NCBI GenBank assembly: GCA_964537505.1
Contig: CAZICK010000047.1
Span: forward strand, 1 to 30,047
DNA: 30,047 nucleotides
Source: DAINBT01 sp036732785
GTDB taxonomy: Bacteria > Planctomycetota > Phycisphaerae > Sedimentisphaerales > SM23-30
Reading direction: 5' to 3'
Every line of letters starts with the position of its first letter. The first letter of the stretch is position 1. Positions 7,138 to 14,787 of this stretch are shown here, piece after piece. Position numbers and translations under genes: made by a program. Below the pieces are notes generated by a model. The model worked only from the letters and a program-made list of their open reading frames with translations, ran no database searches and was not told where the DNA came from.

Positions 7138-9414
7138 ATGAATGTCACAGAAAAAAAAGAAAATGTTTCGAGGGGAGGCCCCGGCGCGGCGGGGTCGGGT
7201 GTTCCGGAAGGTTTTCATCCGCTCCAGATATTAGTGCGTCGCCGCTGGCAATTATTCGCATGTTTATTGCTGGTTAACAGTGTGGCGTTTGTCTCCCTGT
7301 TTTTCAGCAAGCAGAAGTACAGAGCCGTTGCCCAGGTACAGGTATTTTCTCAGGCGATTCCGGACGCTGCCAACCGAGGCGGTTTGACGGCGCTGATGGG
7401 CGATCAGGCGGCGAGTCAGGGTGACTACTTCAAGACGCAGTGCGAATTGCTGCGGTCGCAACGTGTTTTATCGCGAGCGGCGGAACGCCTTGATTTAAAA
7501 GTGGGCGGCTGGGCCTATGGTGGTGGTGCGGTCGCGGCGATGCGAGATCGAATACAAATCGAACCGGTGTCCGGTTCACGGTTGATAAATATTGTTGGAA
7601 CCGGCGACAGTGGTGCCGAGGCGGCGGCGATAGCGAATCAGACGATGCTGGCTTTTGTGGAGGTTTCAGCGGAGGCCCATTTGGCCGATAAGGCGCGTGT
7701 GATCAAACAGATCGAGAGCCAGGTTTCCAAATGCGAAGAAGATATTCAGAGTCAGGAAGAGGCTATTCATCAATTTCGTCAGGAACATCTGATAACCGGT
7801 AACAACAAGTCGATGGGACTGGTGGAAGCGCAAGTAACGCAGTTGGAACAGGAATTGACTAATATTCAAATGGAGCGATTGGCGGCCAAGGAGAAGAGTG
7901 AACATCTCAAAAAGATATTCATGGGTGAAAACAGCAGCGGCGGCACAGGTGAGAGTCTGCCGGAGGTCGAGAACGATAAGGAGGCGAATACGCTATGCCA
8001 GAAGATTCGTGATTTGGAGTCCCAGGAGAGAAGTCTGGTTCAAACTTATCTGCCGGGACACAAAAAGCTGAGTGATGTCAGGTCGCAGATCACGAATTTG
8101 CAGGAGCAGTTAGCTGAGCGTAAGCGGAAGATACTGGAGACTGTTTACGAGGCGGCGGTGGAGAGCTATACGGCGATGGGCAAGCGTAGTGAGTCACTTG
8201 AAGCAATGCTCAAGCAGCAGCAGAACAAGGGTGTGGAACTGACGCGGTGGCATTATGAATATCTAAGGATGCAACAAGAGTTGGAGGTGGCGTATCGGCT
8301 AAAAAGTGAGAGCATGGCACAACTGCGGCAGTTTTCTCTGAAGGAAGGTATGAACGACACCCCGGTGGTAGTGGTGGATTCGGCTCTCGTCCCGAGCAAT
8401 CCGGTCGGAATGAGCAAATCACATCGGGCGTCTTCGATATTGTTGCTTGGCTTGTTGTTTAGTTTGTTGCTTGTTTTTGCTGTGGATAAGTTTTCGACAG
8501 TTCCCCATGCGTCATCAAGTCAATCGATGGGGGCGAGCGGGCCTGTCGGCATGGGGCAAATGGGGCAATGGGCAAATTGGCCGCCGGTAATGTACTGGCC
8601 GGTTCCGTCGCCAGGGATGGCGGTTCCGACGGCGGTAGCCCAGGGAATTGAAATCGACTCACCAGCGGAGGTTTCTACAGGAGAAGAGATAGCAAAGACG
8701 GGGTTGGCACTTGGTCGGATCGGTAATATCAGTCTTGGTGGAGACAGTCGTGAGGATGTGGCTTTCGCGGCACGTTGTCGGATAGTACACACCGATTCGA
8801 GCAGTGTTCAGGCAGCGGCGTTTCGTGAGATAGGCACCAGTCTTTTGAACCGATTCGGCCAGACCCCGCAGAGTGTGGTAATAACCAGCAGCGGTTGGGC
8901 CAGCGGCAAGAGCACATGTGCGTGTAATTTGGCATTGGTGCTGGCCCAGGCGGGTCGTGCGGTGTTATTGGTGGAATCCGACTTGCGGCATGTGGCTCTG
9001 GATCGTGTTTTTGCCACAGACCAGGGCAATCCGGGTTTGATCGATGTTTTGGCGGATCGGGATATGCTGGAAGAATCGCTACAGGAAACAGATGTGGCTA
9101 ATCTGAGTGTATTGCACTGCGGAAGTACAGAAGATCGGGCGAGCACACCAAGTGCGATGGATCTGACTCAACTGAACCGGGATTTGGCGGATCGATTTGA
9201 CTGGGTCATTTACGATGGTCCCGATCTGGAGGAACAATTGACCTGTGATCTTCTGCAGGCGGTGGGCAGGGCATTGTTTGTCAGTTCGTCGCAGGAAAAC
9301 GATACGAGTCAGATCAATGATGCAATTGAGCGAATAGAGCATTGTGGAGCGATTAACATAGGCTGGGTAGAGAACAGTCCTCTTGTCACTAAAGTGCCGG
9401 GGGAGGTTGCCTAA
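7138..9414 (+). CDS. Wzc-like polysaccharide co-polymerase with fused ATPase (BY-kinase type)
   Basis: The 758-residue inner-membrane protein has the Wzc layout. A first membrane helix (about 38-57) is followed by a periplasmic Wzz region with a long coiled coil (about 185-390) and a second membrane helix (about 431-451). A Gly/Pro/Met-rich linker leads to a cytoplasmic MinD/CpsD-like ATPase. Walker A is SSGWASGKST (about 585-595), Walker A' is VLLVESDLR and Walker B is WVIYDGPD. It probably controls chain length and export with the upstream Wza-type channel. Walker A' and B depart from the usual D.D.R and D.PP patterns. The C-terminus (ENSPLVTKVPGEVA) has no tyrosine cluster, so tyrosine-kinase activity by the usual autophosphorylation is doubtful. 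The start site has only a weak ribosome-binding site. Confidence 0.88.
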   Translation: MNVTEKKENVSRGGPGAAGSGVPEGFHPLQILVRRRWQLFACLLLVNSVAFVSLFFSKQKYRAVAQVQVFSQAIPDAANRGGLTALMGDQAASQGDYFKTQCELLRSQRVLSRAAERLDLKVGGWAYGGGAVAAMRDRIQIEPVSGSRLINIVGTGDSGAEAAAIANQTMLAFVEVSAEAHLADKARVIKQIESQVSKCEEDIQSQEEAIHQFRQEHLITGNNKSMGLVEAQVTQLEQELTNIQMERLAAKEKSEHLKKIFMGENSSGGTGESLPEVENDKEANTLCQKIRDLESQERSLVQTYLPGHKKLSDVRSQITNLQEQLAERKRKILETVYEAAVESYTAMGKRSESLEAMLKQQQNKGVELTRWHYEYLRMQQELEVAYRLKSESMAQLRQFSLKEGMNDTPVVVVDSALVPSNPVGMSKSHRASSILLLGLLFSLLLVFAVDKFSTVPHASSSQSMGASGPVGMGQMGQWANWPPVMYWPVPSPGMAVPTAVAQGIEIDSPAEVSTGEEIAKTGLALGRIGNISLGGDSREDVAFAARCRIVHTDSSSVQAAAFREIGTSLLNRFGQTPQSVVITSSGWASGKSTCACNLALVLAQAGRAVLLVESDLRHVALDRVFATDQGNPGLIDVLADRDMLEESLQETDVANLSVLHCGSTEDRASTPSAMDLTQLNRDLADRFDWVIYDGPDLEEQLTCDLLQAVGRALFVSSSQENDTSQINDAIERIEHCGAINIGWVENSPLVTKVPGEVA

Positions 9415-9472
9415 CCAGATATGGTTCGTTTTTTGTCGGGCAATTTTATACAGGTTTACAGGGGTAGAGAAC

Positions 9473-10987
9473 GTGGAAAAAAATTTGGAATGTAAGATAG
9501 CACTAATAATCGGTGGGTTAGTATTTCTGGCAGCGTTAACAGGGGGAACACTTCTGACCTCGTTTATGTGTCGGTTAAGCAGGCACTTGGGTGCGGTGGA
9601 CAAGCCGGACGGGGATTTGAAATGTCATAATCAAGCCACGCCGACACTGGGAGGAATACCTTTATTCCTGGCAATGGTGTTGGGGATTTTGTCGCTGTCG
9701 GTTCTGGTTTGGGTTTACGGTTTTTCCTGGGCGGTTATCGGTTGGCTGGACTGGAATTTGTTCACCGGTGGTATGTTCGTGGGCGGGCTGATAATTTTGC
9801 TGCTGGGGGCCAGCGACGACCTGCACCACGTGATGCCGCATACAAAACTGCTGTTTCAAATCATAGCGGCAATGGTGCTTATCGGTTCCGGTTTGGTGAT
9901 AAATCACTGTGATTTTTTTGGGGTATTTGGTTTATCGCTGGGGGCGATGTCGGTGCCGTTTACGTTGTTTTGGCTGATAGGCAGTTGCAATGCGTTCAAT
10001 TTTATCGATGGAATGGATGGCCTGGCATCGGGAATTGGTATAGTAATAGCCCTGGTACTGTCGCTGTTGGGTTTTATGACCGGCCACTATGGTCCGGCGA
10101 TAATAGCGCTGGCGCTGGCGGGCAGTCTTATGGGGGTGTTGTTTTTCAATCTTCGTCCGGCGCTCATTTTTCTGGGTGACAGCGGATCGCAGTTGATCGG
10201 TTTGATACTGGGGGCACTTACAATAAAGATTGCTTCGGTGAATGGTGTGTTTGCCCTGCCGAGTGCCGGTCTGATATTGAGTGTGCCGGTGCTCGACGCG
10301 TTGTTGTCGATATTACGGCGGTACAGCATGGGGAAATCTCCGATTCGGGGAGATCGCAAGCATATACATCATTGTCTGCGTCGTTATGGTCTGAGCGTTA
10401 ACCAGGTATCGATGACTTTGTGGGCGGTGGTTCTAGTTACCGGAGTGATGGGGATAGTCTTTTGGTTTGCCGATGGCGTGCAGGCCGGTTTGGCGGCCTT
10501 GACATTTGTGGTTTTGCAGTTGTATGTGGGATCGCGCCTGGGCTGTCTTGAAGGTCGGCGCCTGGCGGGGCGACTTGTCGGAAGCACTTATCGCTGGAAG
10601 GATGCCAAACAGACAAATAAATCACAACCTGTCGCAAAGCTCGAAGTGCTTTGGGAACGTATGGAACCACTGTTCGAAAAAATGCAACTGGATCGGGCTA
10701 TTTTGACACTGGAAGGCATCAGTGCTGACGGTCGGACTAAATATGAAACTTATCAGTGGGTTCGTTCGGACGGTCTCATGGCGGAGTTGCTGGGCAGTCA
10801 ATGGACCAAACGATTTGCACTGGAAGGTGATGAGCCAAGGGTGGCAACGCTTCGGTTGGAATCGGCGGAGCAACTGTGGCGCGATGAGGATCGCATCGAT
10901 TGGCTGCTTCAGCAGATTCGCAACAATATGCGGCAGGCCAGCCGCCTGGGAAACGAACAAATGGCAGAGGTGGAAATGAAGATCTGA
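9473..10987 (+). CDS. WecA/TagO-type undecaprenyl-phosphate sugar-1-phosphate transferase with C-terminal extension
   Basis: This polytopic enzyme transfers a sugar-1-phosphate, usually GlcNAc-1-P, to undecaprenyl phosphate and so starts polysaccharide synthesis. Signatures in order are DKPDG, ATPTLGGIPLF, GASDDL, NAFNFIDGMDGLASG with the metal-binding aspartates, FLGDSGSQ, VPVLDALLSILRR and GDRKHIHH. I choose the GTG at 9473, preceded by AGGGGTAG, giving 504 residues. An upstream in-frame ATG at 9383 would overlap the previous gene and add an unlikely leader. The membrane core ends near residue 370; a soluble tail of about 130 residues follows, rich in charged and aromatic residues, which typical WecA lacks. 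It forms the third gene of the exopolysaccharide block. Confidence 0.88.
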   Translation: MEKNLECKIALIIGGLVFLAALTGGTLLTSFMCRLSRHLGAVDKPDGDLKCHNQATPTLGGIPLFLAMVLGILSLSVLVWVYGFSWAVIGWLDWNLFTGGMFVGGLIILLLGASDDLHHVMPHTKLLFQIIAAMVLIGSGLVINHCDFFGVFGLSLGAMSVPFTLFWLIGSCNAFNFIDGMDGLASGIGIVIALVLSLLGFMTGHYGPAIIALALAGSLMGVLFFNLRPALIFLGDSGSQLIGLILGALTIKIASVNGVFALPSAGLILSVPVLDALLSILRRYSMGKSPIRGDRKHIHHCLRRYGLSVNQVSMTLWAVVLVTGVMGIVFWFADGVQAGLAALTFVVLQLYVGSRLGCLEGRRLAGRLVGSTYRWKDAKQTNKSQPVAKLEVLWERMEPLFEKMQLDRAILTLEGISADGRTKYETYQWVRSDGLMAELLGSQWTKRFALEGDEPRVATLRLESAEQLWRDEDRIDWLLQQIRNNMRQASRLGNEQMAEVEMKI

Positions 10988-11135
10988 AGTTTCCGTGTAC
11001 AACAGAGATACATAACTTCCGAATTTGCAATGAGATAAAACGTTGCGCTTCAGATTAAAGTTCACGAGTGGGGGAATTTTTGGCGTATAAACTCACTTAG
11101 TCGGCAATTCTTTTGAAATAACCCCAAAGTTCGGC
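10988..11135. other. Short intergenic gap between the exopolysaccharide block and the isc-like operon
   Basis: I see no gene and no clear terminator hairpin. The next transcription unit has its own promoter just downstream. Confidence 0.5.
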
Positions 11136-11164
11136 TTGAAATAGTACTATATTGGTGCTATATT
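11136..11164 (+). promoter_or_regulatory. Promoter with overlapping inverted repeat (probable Rrf2 operator)
   Basis: TTGAAA (11136-11141), a 17-base spacer and TATATT (11159-11164) form a good promoter. An imperfect inverted repeat, ATAGTAC (11141-11147) and GTGCTAT (11155-11161) with 7 bases between, covers the spacer. It contains the perfect 10-base palindrome ATAGTACTAT (11141-11150). Because the first gene downstream encodes an Rrf2 regulator, autoregulation through this site is the simplest reading. Confidence 0.55.
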
Positions 11165-11197
11165 GACGCCAATTAGGACCATAAAGGCACTGTTTCT

Positions 11198-11650
11198 ATG
11201 CTGTCACTGAACAAAAAAACAGATTATGGTTTGATTGCGCTGGCGTGTCTGGCTGCTGAGCCGGGGCGGGTTTTTTCCGCGCGTCAGATCGCACAGACAT
11301 ACGGTATGCGCTCGCCGCTACTGATGAATGTGCTTAAAAAGCTAACTCGTAGTGGACTGGTGAGTTCGGTGCGTGGCAGCAATGGTGGTTACCGCCTGGC
11401 TCGGCCCGCCCGGGAGATTAGCCTGGCGCAGATGGTTCTGGCGATGGAAGGACAGCCGAGGCTGGTGGCCTGTGCCAATGAGCAGGGCAATTCTGGTTTT
11501 GAATGCGACCTGGCCCAGTTGTGCCCAGTGCAATCGCCGGTACGGAAGGTGCATTTAAAACTGCTGGACTTTTTGGAAAAGATCAGCCTGTTTGATTTAG
11601 TGAACGATGATTGTCTGTATGAAAACAAGTTACAGGAGGTCGGGCCTTGA
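11198..11650 (+). CDS. Rrf2-family transcriptional regulator (IscR-like)
   Basis: The 150-residue protein begins with the Rrf2 winged helix-turn-helix (LNKKTDYGLIALACLA, then SARQIAQTYGMRSPLLMNVL and SVRGSNGGYRLAR). The C-terminal half has three cysteines spaced C-X10-C-X5-C (ACANEQ...FECDLAQLCPV), similar to but wider than the C-X5-C-X5-C cluster-binding set of E. coli IscR. It probably senses iron-sulfur status and controls this operon, since it is followed directly by cysteine desulfurase and scaffold genes. An inverted repeat overlaps its promoter. Its stop codon TGA overlaps the TTG start of the next gene. Cluster binding is inferred from context and the cysteines. Confidence 0.88.
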   Translation: MLSLNKKTDYGLIALACLAAEPGRVFSARQIAQTYGMRSPLLMNVLKKLTRSGLVSSVRGSNGGYRLARPAREISLAQMVLAMEGQPRLVACANEQGNSGFECDLAQLCPVQSPVRKVHLKLLDFLEKISLFDLVNDDCLYENKLQEVGP

Positions 11651-12846
11651 AGCAGTCAGTTTATCTGGACAATGGTGCGACTACGCCGATGGATCCGGCG
11701 GTGCTGGAGGCAATGCTGCCGTATTATCGCGAGCACTTCGGCAATCCGGCGAGCGCTATTCACGCCTATGGCCTGGCTGCGTCACAGGCGGTGGAGACGG
11801 CTCGAAGACAAGTCGCCCAATTGATCGGGGCAAGGCCCGGAGAGATCATCTGGACCAGCGGTGCTACAGAATCGGACAATCTGGCGATCACAGGCATAGC
11901 CCAGAAGTACCGCGACAAGGGCAATCACATCATCACTTGCCGGACCGAACACAAAGCGGTCCTGGATACCTGCGAATATCTCGGGCACAAAGGTTTTGAA
12001 ATTACTTATCTGCCGGTCGATCGGAAGGGGATGATTGATCTGGAGCAGTTACGTCAGGTTATCAGCGAACAGACTATTTTAATCAGCTTGATGGCGGTGA
12101 ACAATGAGACGGGGGTAATACATCCAGTAGCCCAAATCGGGGCGATTGCCCGAGAGCGAGGAGTTTTCTTTCATTGTGACGCCACCCAGGCGGCAGGCAA
12201 GGTGCCAATCGATGTCAAGGCGATGAAGATCGATCTGCTCAGTCTCAGCGGTCACAAGATATACGGGCCCAAGGGGGTGGGAGCGTTGTATGTCAGTGAT
12301 CGGCAACCGCTGGTTCGTCCGGCGGCGATTATTCATGGCGGCGGCCACGAACAGGGGATGCGTTCGGGTACGCTGAATGTGCCGGGGATCGTGGGGCTGG
12401 GGCGGGCCTGCGAGATTTGTCGGGAAGTTATGCCACAGGAAGCCGAGCGTCTGAAAAAGCTGGCTGACCGACTATATCATGGCATTATCGATAGGGTTGA
12501 CTGCGTCAGCCTTAACGGTCATCGGGATAATGGGGTGGGGCACATATTAAATCTTGCTTTTGCTTCTGTGGAAGGCGAAACGTTTACGTTAATGATGGAC
12601 ATGCGCGGCGTGGCGGTATCGACAGGATCGGCCTGTACCAGTACCGCGATGGGACCCAGTCATGTGTTACGGGCTATGGGCGCAGGCGATGAGGTGGCCA
12701 ATGTCAGTATTCGATTCAGTCTGGGACGCTTCAATACAGAAGAAGAGATCGACTACGCGGTCGAATCCGTTATTGAGGTGGTACGCAAAGCGCGGGAGAT
12801 CAGCCCTCTGTATGAGAACGCAACAAAACAAAAGGAAAAGACATGA
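11647..12846 (+). CDS. iscS: Cysteine desulfurase (IscS/NifS family)
   Basis: This PLP enzyme takes sulfur from cysteine and hands it to the IscU scaffold as a persulfide. The 399-residue protein has YLDNGATTP at the N-terminus, TSGATESDNLAI, the PLP-lysine motif SLSGHKIYGPKGVGALYV and the persulfide cysteine loop STGSACTSTAMGPSHVL. Translation starts at TTG 11647, which overlaps the rrf2 stop as TTGA. The start is set by a near-perfect Shine-Dalgarno AGGAGGT six bases upstream. The stop overlaps the iscU start as ATGA. Whether it also supplies sulfur for tRNA or nitrogenase cannot be told from sequence. Confidence 0.95.
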   Translation: MKQSVYLDNGATTPMDPAVLEAMLPYYREHFGNPASAIHAYGLAASQAVETARRQVAQLIGARPGEIIWTSGATESDNLAITGIAQKYRDKGNHIITCRTEHKAVLDTCEYLGHKGFEITYLPVDRKGMIDLEQLRQVISEQTILISLMAVNNETGVIHPVAQIGAIARERGVFFHCDATQAAGKVPIDVKAMKIDLLSLSGHKIYGPKGVGALYVSDRQPLVRPAAIIHGGGHEQGMRSGTLNVPGIVGLGRACEICREVMPQEAERLKKLADRLYHGIIDRVDCVSLNGHRDNGVGHILNLAFASVEGETFTLMMDMRGVAVSTGSACTSTAMGPSHVLRAMGAGDEVANVSIRFSLGRFNTEEEIDYAVESVIEVVRKAREISPLYENATKQKEKT

Positions 12847-13238
12847 TGCACTACAGTGATAAGGTAATGGACCACTTCAATAATCCACGAAACGTTGGTT
12901 CGCTCGATGAGAACGATCCGGATGTCGGCGTCGGAACTTTTGGTTCGCCTGAATGTGGGGATGTGATGAAGCTCTACATCCGCCTCGGAGAAAACCGATG
13001 TATCATAGACGTTAAATTTAAGACGTTCGGTTGCGGCAGCGCTATTGCCTCCGGCTCACTGCTGACGGAAAAGATCATGGGCAAGACTATTGATGAGGCG
13101 ATGGCTGTTACTAACGGTGAGATTGCAAGGGAACTGGAACTTCCGCCGGTCAAGGTGCACTGTTCGGTTATGGCCCAGGAAGCTCTCAAGGCTGCCGTTG
13201 CCGATGTACGCCAAAAAAGAAGGCAAAACACTCTTTGA
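12843..13238 (+). CDS. iscU: Iron-sulfur cluster assembly scaffold IscU
   Basis: The 131-residue protein is a single-domain IscU/NifU-N scaffold on which clusters are built. The three ligand cysteines are present: Cys38 in SPECGDVMKL, Cys64 in TFGCGSAIASG and Cys107 in VKVHCSVMAQEAL, with the labilising aspartate Asp40. The LPPVKVHC segment is the HscA-recognition-like motif of IscU, although no hscA/hscB genes are seen here. Two consecutive ATG codons (12843 and 12846) are possible starts; the first overlaps the iscS stop as ATGA. The stop TGA overlaps the TTG of the MATE gene. It pairs functionally with the upstream desulfurase. Confidence 0.95.
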   Translation: MMHYSDKVMDHFNNPRNVGSLDENDPDVGVGTFGSPECGDVMKLYIRLGENRCIIDVKFKTFGCGSAIASGSLLTEKIMGKTIDEAMAVTNGEIARELELPPVKVHCSVMAQEALKAAVADVRQKRRQNTL

Positions 13239-14725
13239 AATCGCAGGAAAGCAAGAATTTGCTCGCTGGTAATATAAAATATGCTTTACAAGATCGTTGG
13301 CGGGGGCCGGGAGGCTGCGCAGCGGTTCTGAGTCTGGCTTTTCCACTCATTCTCAGTACCGGCAGTTATACGGTCCAGATGTTTGTGGATCGTATGTTTC
13401 TTATGTGGTATTCGAGCGATGCTATGTCGGCGGCACTGCCGGCGGGGATTTTGGCGTTTACCTTTGTCAGTTTTTTTATGGGAACGGTCAGCTATGTCAA
13501 CACTTTCGTGGCTCAATACACCGGCGCCGAGCGGCACGGCCGGGTGGGCCCGGCTGTCTGGCAGGGGATATATTTGGCCCTGATCGGGTCGGGGTTGATA
13601 ATATGTCTGATCCCGACGGCCCCTGCGATTTTTAACTGGATGGGGCACGAGGCCGCAGTACGTGAAAACGAAATTGTCTATTTCAAGATCATGTGTCTGG
13701 GAGTGACGCCGGTGCTTGTTTCCTCGGCGATTTCGGGCTTTTTCACGGGCCGCGGCAAGACATGGATCGTTTTGTATGTGAATATCGTCGATACGTTGGT
13801 GAACATTGTGCTCGATTATTGCTTGATATTCGGCAATTTCGGATTCCCGCGTATGGGCATCGCCGGGGCCGCATGGGGCACGATAATCGCCGCCGCCTGC
13901 TCGACTGGTATGTATATTTACCTTTTCCTGATCGCCGAAAATCGTCGTAAATACGCCACGTTTACCGGCAAACGAGTTGATCTCGATCTTTTTGGCCGTT
14001 TGCTGCGTTATGGTATGCCTAACGGGGTCCAATTCATGCTCGATATCCTGGCTTTTACTTTGTTCATAGCGTTCATCGGGCGTATCGACAAAACGTCTCT
14101 GGCGGCTACGAACATAGCTTTTCAGATTGATTCCCTGGCGTTTATGCCCATGATCGGTATGGGTATAGCGCTGACGGCCATGGTGGGTCAGGCTCTCGGT
14201 AAAAACAAACCACAGTTGGCTCAGCGGGCCACCTGGTCCGCTTTCCTTTTGACCTACAGCTACATGGCCCTGATTGCCGCCGGTTACTGGCTGGTTCCGG
14301 AATTGTTTCTCTTTCCAATTGCCAGCGGCGCCGATCCGGCGGAGTTTGCCGCTATCGAACCTTTGATCAAAAATCTTTTGTGCTTCGTGGCTGTTTATTG
14401 TCTTTTCGACACGGGTAATATTATTTTTTCCGCTGCTCTTAAAGGCGCGGGCGATACTCGTTTTGTCATGATGATTTCGGTCTTACTCAGTTGGGTGATA
14501 ATGGTGTTGCCGAGTTATCTGGCTATCAGGTTTGGATGGGGTCCGGGCGACGGTTTGTATCTGGCGTGGGGTTTTACTTCCGCTTATGTCTGCATCTTGG
14601 CGGTGGTTTTTCTATTGCGTTTTCTGCATGGCAAATGGAAAACCATGCGGGTAATAGAAGCGGTGCCGGCTCCCGTTCTGCCCGGCCTTCCGGAGGTGCC
14701 CACTATGGAAGTTGATACCAGCTAA
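13235..14725 (+). CDS. MATE-family multidrug/cation antiporter
   Basis: The 496-residue integral membrane protein has about twelve hydrophobic helices. Typical MATE sequences appear in each half: FPLILSTGSYTVQMFVDRMFL, FVAQYTGA, LGVTPVLVSSAISGFFTGRGKT, NIVDTLVNIVLDY and, in the second half, MIGMGIALTAMVGQALG and SAALKGAGDTRF. Such proteins export cationic compounds in exchange for H+ or Na+; the substrate is unknown. The given start is TTG 13235 in a TTGA overlap with iscU. A second in-frame TTG at 13259, with AGGAAAG just upstream, is equally possible. Its place as fourth gene of an Fe-S assembly operon is unexpected and may mean it is regulated by the Rrf2 protein. Confidence 0.9.
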   Translation: MKSQESKNLLAGNIKYALQDRWRGPGGCAAVLSLAFPLILSTGSYTVQMFVDRMFLMWYSSDAMSAALPAGILAFTFVSFFMGTVSYVNTFVAQYTGAERHGRVGPAVWQGIYLALIGSGLIICLIPTAPAIFNWMGHEAAVRENEIVYFKIMCLGVTPVLVSSAISGFFTGRGKTWIVLYVNIVDTLVNIVLDYCLIFGNFGFPRMGIAGAAWGTIIAAACSTGMYIYLFLIAENRRKYATFTGKRVDLDLFGRLLRYGMPNGVQFMLDILAFTLFIAFIGRIDKTSLAATNIAFQIDSLAFMPMIGMGIALTAMVGQALGKNKPQLAQRATWSAFLLTYSYMALIAAGYWLVPELFLFPIASGADPAEFAAIEPLIKNLLCFVAVYCLFDTGNIIFSAALKGAGDTRFVMMISVLLSWVIMVLPSYLAIRFGWGPGDGLYLAWGFTSAYVCILAVVFLLRFLHGKWKTMRVIEAVPAPVLPGLPEVPTMEVDTS

Positions 14726-14787
14726 CCCGCCAACACGAATATTTTACTGGGCGTTGTACGATCAATCAATTTTTACGGAGCAAAGAC

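Noticed and set aside
13286..14032. 248-codon minus-strand frame opposite the MATE gene
   Set aside because: It is rich in His, Arg and Gln and lies over transmembrane-coding sequence of a recognisable MATE protein.
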